From JACVRN01 sp036403815 (GTDB taxonomy: Bacteria; Acidobacteriota; Blastocatellia; Pyrinomonadales; Pyrinomonadaceae), in the NCBI GenBank assembly GCA_036403815.1, contig DASWQH010000013.1, positions 1 to 64,000 on the forward strand: a stretch of DNA of 64,000 nucleotides, written 5' to 3'. Numbering within the stretch: the stretch's first letter is position 1; the number at the start of each line of letters is the position of its first letter. The notes beneath the pieces are model-generated. The model saw only the letters and a list, made by a program, of their open reading frames with translations, ran no database searches and had not been told where the DNA came from. Below, piece by piece: positions 8,591 to 15,552 of this stretch. Made by a program: the position numbers and the translations under genes.

Positions 8591-9283
8591 ATGCGACGCA
8601 ACGTCTTCATTACCGGAGGGACAGGTTACGTAGGCCGTCACCTGATACCCGTCCTTCTGGAAAGAGGTCATACGGTTCGTGCTCTGGTGCGCGAAGGCTC
8701 CGAGAATAAGCTGCCGTACGGATGCTCCGCGCTAACCGGAAACGCTCTGGACAGAAGTTCATTCGCTCACCTCATCAGCCCTTCCGAGACCTTTGTGCAT
8801 CTGGTCGGCGTCCCACGACCCTCGCCCGCCAAGGCCAAAGAGTTCCGCGCCATTGACCTTGAATCCATACGGGCTTCTGTGCCCGCCGCCGTCGAAGCAA
8901 ACATAGAGCACTTCGTCTACGTCAGCGTGGCGCAGCCCGCGCCCATCATGGAAGCCTACATAGAGGTGCGCGCCGAAGGTGAGCGCTTAATTGGTGAGAG
9001 CGGGCTGCGCGCTACTATCCTCAGGCCGTGGTACGTACTTGGCCCCGGACATCGCTGGCCTTACCTGTTACTGCCCATGTACTGGTTGCTTGAACGCCTG
9101 CCCTCAACCAGAGAAACCGCCCGCCGTCTTGGATTGATAACCATCGAGCAGATGATTCAAGCCCTGGTCGCCGCAGTTGAAACGCCCGCTCAGGATGTAA
9201 AGATTATGGGCGTTCAGGAGATCAAAGGTAGTGTGACTGGAAAAGGCAACGATGAAAGGAATGCTATCGTGGGGGCGGGTTGA
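8591..9283 (+). CDS. Atypical SDR / NAD(P)H-binding protein with altered C-terminus
   Basis: A Rossmann-fold protein of the extended or atypical short-chain dehydrogenase group, related to NAD(P)H-binding and NDUFA9-like proteins. GGTGYVG at residues 9-15 is the dinucleotide loop. The body runs through HFVYVSVAQPAPIMEAYIEVR (active-site region without a classical YxxxK) and ILRPWYVLGPGH. The expected end of the family is near VKIMGVQEIK. The last ~18 residues (from GSVTGKGND) are read from a degenerate attC-like half site at 9252-9297, so the original stop appears to have been lost. The catalytic activity is unknown. Confidence 0.85.
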   Translation: MRRNVFITGGTGYVGRHLIPVLLERGHTVRALVREGSENKLPYGCSALTGNALDRSSFAHLISPSETFVHLVGVPRPSPAKAKEFRAIDLESIRASVPAAVEANIEHFVYVSVAQPAPIMEAYIEVRAEGERLIGESGLRATILRPWYVLGPGHRWPYLLLPMYWLLERLPSTRETARRLGLITIEQMIQALVAAVETPAQDVKIMGVQEIKGSVTGKGNDERNAIVGAG

Positions 9284-9298
9284 ATGAATCGTTATGTT
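9252..9298 (-). other. Degenerate attC-like half site (integron cassette boundary)
   Basis: GATGAAAGGAATGCTATCG followed by GGTTGAATGAATCGTTATG aligns with the right half (plus strand) of the two complete attC-like sites at 9948-10055 and 10600-10703, where it reads TGAA...GCTAT...GGTCGAAT...GTTATG. It lies 3' of the Uma2 gene on the minus strand, where its cassette site would be expected. The left half is either lost or merged into the SDR coding end. Confidence 0.5.
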
Positions 9299-9313
9299 GC
9301 CTTTGCGATGGAG

Positions 9314-9880
9314 CTATTCAACTTTCAGATAAACCTCCTCAAGCTTCAATTCACACTCGATACTTTGAAGCGTGATGGTTTCACCCGATTCGTGAGCTTC
9401 CGAATACATCCAGCTTTTACCCATCTGCCTGATATACTGCTCAATTCTCTGAGAGTTCTGGGAAACCAATAAATATTCTTTGAGCGACTCAATACTTTGA
9501 TAGTTTTCAAACTTCTTCCCGCGATCATAAGCTTCAGTAGAATCAGACAACACCTCAATAATAACTAACGGGTTTAACAGAGTGTCATGCGCACCATCCG
9601 CAAATTTCTCTTCTCCCCAAGTTACGACCACATCGGGATAAGTGAATAAACCCGTGCTTTGTACTTTTACTCGCATATCATTTGAATAAACATTGCAAGG
9701 GCGCGCTCTTAACTGGTTATCCAATGCAGACACTAGATTAGTCACTATGCGATTATGTCTACGGCTAGCGCCAACCATTGCGAATACTTCGCCGGCCAAA
9801 TATTCACTCCTGAATTCAGCTTGCCGCTCAACAGCAAGATATTCGTCCTCGGTCAAGAAAGTTTTTGGATTAGACGACAT
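9314..9880 (-). CDS. Uma2 family (DUF820) endonuclease-like protein
   Basis: A PD-(D/E)xK superfamily protein of the Uma2 type, common in cyanobacteria and environmental bacteria; the real substrate is unknown. Family marks are the start SNPKTFLTEDEYLAVER, then EYLAGEVFAMVGASRRHN, the YSNDMRVKV strand, the acidic FTYPDVVVTWG strand and the NPLVIIEVLSDSTEAYDRGKK core containing the E-V-L-S motif. The start is placed at 9880 (MSSNPK); an in-frame ATG at 9898 adds six residues. It is flanked by attC-like sites on both sides and reads in the same direction as the other cassette genes, so I treat it as an integron-type cassette. Confidence 0.9.
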   Translation of the reverse strand: MSSNPKTFLTEDEYLAVERQAEFRSEYLAGEVFAMVGASRRHNRIVTNLVSALDNQLRARPCNVYSNDMRVKVQSTGLFTYPDVVVTWGEEKFADGAHDTLLNPLVIIEVLSDSTEAYDRGKKFENYQSIESLKEYLLVSQNSQRIEQYIRQMGKSWMYSEAHESGETITLQSIECELKLEEVYLKVE

Positions 9881-9947
9881 AAGCTCTACTCTCAACATAG
9901 CCAGATCAAAGAAAGTATACTATCAAAAGAATCGCCAGGAGCCGCAA

Positions 9948-10055
9948 CATAACGCCCGGCTTAACCCGCGCCGAGCGCAGGCATTCACTTTACATCGAAT
10001 GAAGAATCTTGAGAAACATGCTATCGAGGCGTCGGGTCAAATGAGTTGTTATGCG
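9948..10055 (-). other. attC-like recombination site 2
   Basis: On the minus strand the site begins GCATAACAACTCATTTGACC and ends GGGCGTTATG, giving the complementary outer arms GCATAAC/GTTATGC and the inner pair GACC/GGGTTAA-type expected of attC. It lies eight bases after the hicA stop, as in gene cassettes. It is about 60 percent alike to the site at 10600-10703, with identical ends and the shared block CAGGCATTCA. Confidence 0.65.
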
Positions 10056-10062
10056 CAGCGTT

Positions 10063-10295
10063 CTAGGACTGAGACTCCCATTCATCAGCAGAAATCTCAC
10101 GCCCGATGATGCCTTCAACCTCACGTATCATCATCCGAAGTTGAGGCACAGAATATTCTTTGTTTGTGGGAATCGTGAGGCGATGATTTTCATAGACCAT
10201 AAACTGGTGCTTCGCTCCTGAATATAAGCCTGAAAACCAAGCTTGCGCAACCGGCGTATAAAATCGCTGCGCTTACACGGCTTCCATCGGCTCAT
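10063..10295 (-). pseudogene. hicA: HicA-type mRNA interferase toxin, frameshifted
   Basis: Starting at the ATG at 10295, which overlaps the end of hicB in another frame, the minus strand reads MSRWKPCKRSDFIRRLRKLG, the standard HicA opening. After Gly-Phe the frame breaks near 10231-10236, at a run of four T. One base over it continues YSGAKHQFMVYENHRLTIP and SVPQLRMMIREVEGIIG up to the stop at 10063. Putting back one base gives a 77-residue HicA with its catalytic His (in KHQFM) intact. The break is either an inactivating deletion or a sequencing error in a homopolymer. A dead toxin beside a live antitoxin would be a decayed module. Confidence 0.75.
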
Positions 10296-10545
10296 ACTCT
10301 GGTTCCTTGTTTAAATCAATGCCATCAACAATTGGTAAGCTGTGTCCTAATTTCAAGCCAACGAGAATCCAATCTTCCAAGGTAGAACGCAGCTCATCTT
10401 CGCATGCTTTCAATGTAGCTCCGAAGGCTACAACTCCTTTACAGGGAGCGATACGGCCAGCGAAAGAGCCATCTTCCAATTTGTCATATTCAGCCTGCGC
10501 CATCGCCCGACCTATGTAATCACTAAGGATGTAGTTTGCGTTCAT
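10273..10545 (-). CDS. hicB: HicB-type antitoxin
   Basis: A 90-residue antitoxin of type II HicAB systems, which binds the HicA ribonuclease and represses its own promoter. The partial RNase H-like fold is seen as YDKLEDGSFAGRIAPCKGVV, then FGATLKACEDELRSTLEDWI and LGHSLPIVDG. The order is antitoxin first, toxin second, with the hicA start lying inside the last eight codons of hicB, a usual arrangement for this subgroup. No separate DNA-binding C-terminus is visible. It lies 55 bp after one attC-like site and its toxin ends 8 bp before the next, so the pair fits a mobile cassette. Confidence 0.88.
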   Translation of the reverse strand: MNANYILSDYIGRAMAQAEYDKLEDGSFAGRIAPCKGVVAFGATLKACEDELRSTLEDWILVGLKLGHSLPIVDGIDLNKEPEYEPMEAV

Positions 10546-10599
10546 AGTAACCTCACAACGCCTTACATTAGCAATCTCCGGCTCTCAAAACAAGCTAGC

Positions 10600-10703
10600 G
10601 CATAACGCCCGAATTGACCGGGCGCGGAGACACCGAAACAGGCATTCAAGTTATCGGATGAAACATACGCTATTCGCGCTCCGGTCGAATAAGTTGTTAT
10701 GCG
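10600..10703 (-). other. attC-like recombination site 3
   Basis: On the minus strand it starts GCATAACAACTTATTCGACC and ends CCGGTCAATTCGGGCG then TTATGC. The outer arms GCATAAC and GTTATGC are perfect complements, and the inner arms ATTCGACCGG and CCGGTCAAT pair with one bulge, as in attC hairpins. The left end resembles the classical GCCTAACAATTCGTTCAAGC of mobile integrons at most positions. It follows the unknown gene at 10795 and precedes hicB. Confidence 0.7.
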
Positions 10704-10794
10704 GCGCTGTACCCATCAATCAATTTACAGTCCAAAGCTTACGCCGCGCATTTCCTAACACATTGCTATAAGAGCTAGGGCATAATTTTGCGTT

Positions 10795-11082
10795 TCAATC
10801 TTCATCATACGAATCTCTGACGTTACCAAGCTTGGTGGCTCCATGTACTGACTCTCCATGCCCATCGACAACATCTACATCAAAACCGGCATAGATAGAT
10901 TTAAACCTTTTCTCTTTCCACTCTGCTACTGTCATCTCATTTTTCGCGGCCCGTTCATATCGTGAATACGATGGCAATCCTTCCATGTCGCCTCTAACAT
11001 CACGTCTGTCTGGATGCAAAATTCTTACGTCAAAGCCTTCAATATCCCAAATCTTTTTCTCGACACTCTTTACCTTAGCCAT
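10795..11082 (-). CDS. Unknown small cassette protein
   Basis: A 95-residue protein with no family I recognise. It is charged and probably soluble, with an N-terminal stretch rich in Lys (MAKVKSVEKKIWDIEGFDVR) and a middle that reads DRRDVRGDMEGLPSYSRYER. The start at 11082 is supported by GGAGGAAAGTT directly before the ATG; a longer frame to 11106 is less likely. It is followed by an attC-like site, and its lone position, short length and lack of relatives nearby fit an integron cassette gene. Confidence 0.75.
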   Translation of the reverse strand: MAKVKSVEKKIWDIEGFDVRILHPDRRDVRGDMEGLPSYSRYERAAKNEMTVAEWKEKRFKSIYAGFDVDVVDGHGESVHGATKLGNVRDSYDED

Positions 11083-11265
11083 AACTTTCCTCCGTACAAT
11101 GAGCAAGTGACTGTTAGAACATTGCTGCTTAAAATATCATAACTTCTGTAAAGGTACCCTTTTGGGCGCATGCGGTTTTATTGCAGACTGACTGCCGCAA
11201 GCTTTTACAGCTATTCACGGCCAGGCTCTATAGGATTGAGTTAGAGCTAACAGTGAAGCGAGTGG

Positions 11266-11532
11266 TTAGGCTCTAAAGTTAATCAATGAGTTGAGGCAGA
11301 CCAGTAGGGTCGCTTCGCTTGTTTGCATGCAGTGGAGTTTTCCGGTTTCTATGAGTGTGTGAATGGTTTGAGTTTCGACGTTTGCGGCGGCGGCGGCTTC
11401 CTCCAGGGTGATCATCTGTATTCGCTCATCGCATTGGGCGCAGAGGACTCTGGGCAGGCTCGCGCCCTGGCGTATGAACCATACGCGGTGATTATCCCTG
11501 GAGGTAGTCTGTGCCCTCCTGTTTGTCTTCAT
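11266..11532 (-). CDS. Small CxxC plus excisionase-like HTH protein
   Basis: An 88-residue protein. A CAQC pair (near residues 31-34) is followed by ITLEEAAAAANVETQTIHTL, which matches the helix-turn-helix of MerR/excisionase-type domains (the TLEEAA..V....I..L pattern), then IETGKLHCMQTSEATLLVCL. Such proteins probably act as small DNA-binding regulators. It is divergent from the 885-residue regulator at 11726, so the ~190-bp gap between them may hold promoters for both. No target is visible. Confidence 0.7.
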   Translation of the reverse strand: MKTNRRAQTTSRDNHRVWFIRQGASLPRVLCAQCDERIQMITLEEAAAAANVETQTIHTLIETGKLHCMQTSEATLLVCLNSLINFRA

Positions 11533-11725
11533 GATGCCCTACTATTCTCTGTGGCAAGGTATTGCGTTACAATAAAGACCGCAAAAAGCTACTGCCCCGG
11601 AAGTCCATTATGCGGTTTCCCCTCAACTCGTGCAGCGAGGACAATATACGGACGTGTGGAAATGCGTCCTTAGAAAACTCTGAAATTAATCTGAATTATT
11701 TTCCGAAGAGCTTCGACAGGCGGCT

Positions 11726-14383
11726 ATGAATAAGCAAGCTAAGCGTTTTTACGAATTCGGGCGCTTTCGTATAGACGTTGAAGAGCGGCTCCTGTTTTGC
11801 GAGGGCGAGCGACAGAAGCTGACCTCCAAGGCATTCGATATGCTCGTAGTGCTGGTCGAGAATCAGGGTCGCCTGCTTGCGAAAGAAGACCTGATGGCGA
11901 AGGTCTGGCCGGACAGCTTTGTAGAGGAAAATAATCTGGCTCAATGTATCTCACTGCTCAGGAAGGTGCTGGGCGAGAACGCTTTAGGCAACAAGTATAT
12001 AGAAACCGTCCCGCGACACGGCTATCGCTTTACGGCTGAGGTACAGGCCGCGTATGAAAGCGATGCTCATGTTGGTAAAGGAGTGGAGACGGAAGGTGAG
12101 CAGGAAGTCGAAGCCATAGGGGAGTATTACGTGCCGAAGGGCTTGAGCGACCCTGTGCTGGATGCAGCTTTACTGTCTACTCACGTCGCGGAGACTTATC
12201 CTACGAACCTGCCTGTACCGCTTACGCCTTTCATAGGACGCAAGGCGGAGATCGCCGCCGTCGAGCGGCTGCTGCATCGTGAGGACGTACGCTTGCTGAC
12301 TCTCACAGGCCCCGGTGGTACGGGCAAGAGTCGGCTTGCTTTGAAGGTGGCCGGTAGACTGCAAGGCGAGTTCTCGGACGGAGTCTTCTTTATAGCTCTT
12401 GAGCCGATAACCGACTCCAACCTGGTCACATCCGTCATAGCCCAAACGCTCGGTGTGAAGGAATCCGCAGACGTATTGCTCATCGAGTCCTTGAAGAAGT
12501 ATTTAAGAAATAAACAGATGCTCTTAATTCTGGATAACTTCGAGCATGTGTCACAGGCTGCGCCGCTGGTCTCTAGCATATTGATGAACGCTCCGGGGAT
12601 AATTTTCCTGGTGACCAGCCGTGCGGCTTTGCACTTGAGCGGGGAATATGAATTTCAGGTGCCGCCGCTTCACTTGCCCAACCTTGAAAGCCTGCCGCCC
12701 GTTTCCGATCTGATGCATTGCTCATCCGTAGCCCTCTTCACGCAACGCGCTATGGCAGCCAAATCCGATTTTTCATTGACGGACAGAAACGCGCGAGCCG
12801 TGGCAGAGATTTGCACGCGCCTAGACGGACTGCCGCTGGCAATCGAGCTGGCAGCCGCGCGGATTAAGCTACTGCCGCCACAGGCTATGCTGGTGCGGCT
12901 GGAATCTCCATTCAAGCTTTTAACGGGTGGCGCACGCGACGTGCCCGCGCGCCAGCGCACCATGCGCGAGACGATTGCATGGAGCTACGACCTGCTGGAC
13001 AAGCCCGAACAATCTCTCTTCCGTAGACTCGCAGTCTTTATAGGCGGCTTCACACTTGAAGCGGCGGAAGCCATCTGCAACGCGGAAAGTGGTTGCGGGA
13101 TAGACATACATGACGGCGTTGCGTCACTGGTGGACAAGAGCCTCTTGCAACAGATTGAGCAGGCAGGGGGCGAGCCGCGATTTGTGACGCTGGAAACAAT
13201 CAGGGAGTATGGGCTGGAATGTCTGAAGGCAAATGGCGAGAAGGAAGTTTTTCAGCAACGTCATGCAGACTTTTTTCTACAACTGGCAGAGCATGCGGAA
13301 CCCGAGCTGGGGAGCACAGAGCAGCCCGCATGGTTAGCGCAGCTCGAACAGGATCATGATAATTTCAGAGCGGCGCTTCAAAGGGCGCTAGACGAGCGGC
13401 AGGCAGAAATCGCGCTTCGTCTGGCGGCGGCTCTCTGGTGGTTCTGGTATCTGCATGGGCATTACAGGGAGGGTCGCGCATGGCTGGATAAAGTTCTGGA
13501 GGAGGGGAGCAACGAGCGCACCATCCATAGGAGCAGGGCGCTGATAGGCGCGGGCGGTCTGGCGTTTCTACAATGTGAATACACATCGTCAGCGAAATTG
13601 CTCAACGAGGGGCTGGCTCTGGCGCGCGAGTTGGCTGACCGTGAATCAATCGCCACCTCGCTTCAACTTCTGGGAAGCTGTGCGCGCGAGCAGGGCAACT
13701 ACAATCGTGCTATAGAGCTTCATCAGGAAAGCCTCTCCCTCTGGCGAGAGCTGGATAATAAGCGCGGCATCGCTCGTTCTCTAAACTACATAGGCTTCGC
13801 CTCGTGGCTGCATGGCGACTTTGAGAAAACGGAAACTGTCTGTGAAGAAACCCTGGGGTTGTTCCGTACCTTGGGCGACAAGGAAGGCATCATCTGGTCG
13901 CTGCTGAACCTGTCAGCCGTGATGTATTACAGGGAAAGATACGATCAGGCAGTGTCGCTATGCACAGAGAGCCTTAGTCTGTCGGAGGGTATCGGATACA
14001 AAGAGGGAATAGCGTGGTCGCTGAATATATGGGGCAACATTGCGCGGCGGCGGGAGCAATTCGAGCCAGCAAAAACCATGCTGCGCGAGAGCCTTGAGCT
14101 GCATTACGAGTTGCAGGATAGATGGAGAGTCGCGAGCGTTCTGGAAAGCCTCGGAGCAATAGCATTCGAGCAGGAGAAGCCTGAGCGTTCGGTGCGACTG
14201 CTCGGAGCAGCCGAAGCTTTACGCATGACGGTCGGCACTCCTTTACCGCCCGTCGATCATGAAGACCGCGATCATTATCTAAAGACGGCGCGTATAGCGC
14301 TGGGCGAAGAGAAGTTTGCTTCCGTTTGGCTGGAGGGGCAGACCATGCCCGTGGAGCAGGTTATGGTCTATGCATCAAAGTGA
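11726..14383 (+). CDS. Winged-HTH / NB-ARC-type ATPase / TPR transcriptional regulator
   Basis: A multi-domain regulator of 885 residues, in the manner of AfsR/SARP-like and MalT-like STAND ATPases. Residues 10-105 form an OmpR-type winged helix (YEFGRFRIDVEERLL ... NKYIETVPRHGYRF). A STAND/NB-ARC ATPase follows, with Walker A GPGGTGKS at about 195-202 and Walker B LLILDNFEH near 265. The RLDGLPLAIELAAAR segment is the GLPLA motif. Residues about 540-860 contain six or more TPR repeats (for example SLNYIGFASWLHGDFEKTE). The TPR part probably senses a protein or small ligand and controls oligomerisation. Targets are unknown; no obvious operon partner follows. Confidence 0.93.
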   Translation: MNKQAKRFYEFGRFRIDVEERLLFCEGERQKLTSKAFDMLVVLVENQGRLLAKEDLMAKVWPDSFVEENNLAQCISLLRKVLGENALGNKYIETVPRHGYRFTAEVQAAYESDAHVGKGVETEGEQEVEAIGEYYVPKGLSDPVLDAALLSTHVAETYPTNLPVPLTPFIGRKAEIAAVERLLHREDVRLLTLTGPGGTGKSRLALKVAGRLQGEFSDGVFFIALEPITDSNLVTSVIAQTLGVKESADVLLIESLKKYLRNKQMLLILDNFEHVSQAAPLVSSILMNAPGIIFLVTSRAALHLSGEYEFQVPPLHLPNLESLPPVSDLMHCSSVALFTQRAMAAKSDFSLTDRNARAVAEICTRLDGLPLAIELAAARIKLLPPQAMLVRLESPFKLLTGGARDVPARQRTMRETIAWSYDLLDKPEQSLFRRLAVFIGGFTLEAAEAICNAESGCGIDIHDGVASLVDKSLLQQIEQAGGEPRFVTLETIREYGLECLKANGEKEVFQQRHADFFLQLAEHAEPELGSTEQPAWLAQLEQDHDNFRAALQRALDERQAEIALRLAAALWWFWYLHGHYREGRAWLDKVLEEGSNERTIHRSRALIGAGGLAFLQCEYTSSAKLLNEGLALARELADRESIATSLQLLGSCAREQGNYNRAIELHQESLSLWRELDNKRGIARSLNYIGFASWLHGDFEKTETVCEETLGLFRTLGDKEGIIWSLLNLSAVMYYRERYDQAVSLCTESLSLSEGIGYKEGIAWSLNIWGNIARRREQFEPAKTMLRESLELHYELQDRWRVASVLESLGAIAFEQEKPERSVRLLGAAEALRMTVGTPLPPVDHEDRDHYLKTARIALGEEKFASVWLEGQTMPVEQVMVYASK

Positions 14384-14423
14384 AAATCATCAGAGTGAAA
14401 TCATCTACCCGCTTCCTCTTCTT

Positions 14424-14702
14424 TCACTCGACCCTGACGCCTTTCCAAAACGCGACTCGCCCCTTGATGTTCTCTGCCGCTTCTTTTGCCTCCGGGTAAT
14501 ACCAGGCAGCGTCTTTATTCACCTCTTCGCCTACCACTACATCATAATAACTGGCCTGCCCTTTCCACGGGCAGGTTGAATGAGTATCGCTCGGGCGAAA
14601 ATGTTCGCCGCGAATTGAATCGGGTGGAAAGTAATGATTGCCCTCAACAACGATGGTGTCTTCGCTCTCTGCCAGCACTGTATTTCGCCAGATTGCTCTC
14701 AT
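14424..14702 (-). CDS. DUF427 family protein
   Basis: A 92-residue single-domain protein of the DUF427 family (a small beta-rich fold, sometimes placed with nucleotidyltransferase-like entries in domain databases, but with no proven reaction). Family signs are AESEDTIVVEGNHYFPPDSI, then STCPWKGQASYYDVVV and AAWYYPEAKEAAENIKGRVAFWKGVRVE. It has the usual length and is intact. It lies tail-to-tail with the large regulator upstream, and the family A palindrome lies beyond its 5' side. Confidence 0.93.
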   Translation of the reverse strand: MRAIWRNTVLAESEDTIVVEGNHYFPPDSIRGEHFRPSDTHSTCPWKGQASYYDVVVGEEVNKDAAWYYPEAKEAAENIKGRVAFWKGVRVE

Positions 14703-14792
14703 CTGCTAAACCTCTGATCTTCAGAATCAAACTTTGAAGGCTCAGTATAAACCACACACGCGATGAATAATACTTTTCACTCCTCAGCTTTT

Positions 14793-14986
14793 TGTCCCGT
14801 AGGGACGTTTGATAATAGCCCGGCCATTTATGGCTGGGTCAAAGCCGGTAATGAAAGTAGAGTCCCGTAGGGACGGACGGCTGAACATTTCTTTCAGTCG
14901 TCCCTACGGGACTCAACTATTTTTCTCCGTAACGTATTCCCAGCACTCAAGTGCTGGGCTATTATCGCGTCGTCCCTGACGGGACT
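14793..14986. repeat. Family A three-hairpin palindrome, copy 2
   Basis: It starts GTCCCGTAGGGACGTTTGAT, followed by ATAATAGCCCGGCCATTTATGG, then AGAGTCCCGTAGGGACGG and its complement, then CCCAGCACTCAAGTGCTGGG and finally CGTCCCTGACGGGACT. This is the uninterrupted form of the repeat at 174-510. It occupies most of the 329-bp gap between the DUF427 and SET-domain genes. Confidence 0.9.
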
Positions 14987-15031
14987 CTGCATACAACTTT
15001 TTAGGGCATTCGCTTATGAACACGTGGAACA

Positions 15032-15430
15032 ATGAATAACTGGAAGCACAGATTCATCATTAAGCGCACCGCAACGGGATTAGGCTTGTTCGCACTTCAG
15101 CCCATCCCAGCCGGAGAACGAATCATCGAATACACCGGCCCTCTAATCGCAAACGAAGAGGTGGAAAAAAGGCGCGGGAAATACTTTTTCGGAGTCAATA
15201 CAAAGTGGTCAATCGACGGCAGCCCGCGCAGCAACATTGCGCGTTATATTAACCACTCGTGCAGGCCGAATGCAGAAGCTTTTATCTCCGGTCGCCGCGT
15301 CTGGATATGGTCAAAGAGGAATATTAAAGCCGGAGAAGAAATCACATACAATTATGGCACAGAGTATTTTGAAGACCTGATTAAGCCTAAAGGCTGCAAG
15401 TGCGCAAAGTGTGCGCGCGTCCAAAGATAA
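15032..15430 (+). CDS. SET-domain protein (putative protein lysine methyltransferase)
   Basis: A compact 132-residue SET domain, the S-adenosylmethionine-dependent lysine methyltransferase fold best known from eukaryotes. The cofactor-binding and catalytic motifs are in place: GLGLFALQPIPAGERIIEYT at the start, RYINHSCRPNAEA (the NHSCxPN signature), and GEEITYNYG with the catalytic Tyr. A post-SET-like cysteine cluster, GCKCAKC, ends the protein. Bacterial members may methylate DNA-binding or ribosomal proteins; no substrate is shown here. The gene is bracketed by palindromic repeats on both sides and faces a lysine-rich-tailed peroxidase gene. Confidence 0.92.
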   Translation: MNNWKHRFIIKRTATGLGLFALQPIPAGERIIEYTGPLIANEEVEKRRGKYFFGVNTKWSIDGSPRSNIARYINHSCRPNAEAFISGRRVWIWSKRNIKAGEEITYNYGTEYFEDLIKPKGCKCAKCARVQR

Positions 15431-15459
15431 CGTAAGTTCGATATAAGGAGGAAGAATGA

Positions 15460-15536
15460 TAGCCCCTGAAAGGGGCGGCAGAATGTAGCCCATGACGTAA
15501 GTCATGGGCTACATTCTGCCGCCCCTTTCAGGGGCT
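15460..15536. repeat. Family C palindrome, near-perfect 77 bp
   Basis: TAGCCCCTGAAAGGGGCGGC pairs with its exact complement at 15517-15536, and the inner AGCCCATGAC/GTCATGGGCT arms also pair. Such a structure could also end transcription of both converging genes, but no U-run follows. Related copies lie at 29817-29892, 34461-34688, 36873-36946 and 40062-40269. Confidence 0.92.
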
Positions 15537-15552
15537 AAGAGTATAGCCTGAC

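Noticed and set aside
9181..9251. Left half of the first attC-like site
   Set aside because: AACGCCCGCTCAGG resembles the left end, but it encodes the normal C-terminal part of the SDR protein, so chance likeness cannot be excluded; only the right half is claimed.
15460..15536. Family C palindrome as a simple intrinsic terminator
   Set aside because: The stem is far longer than typical terminators, is not followed by a U-run, and the same sequence recurs in many gaps, so it is listed as a repeat.
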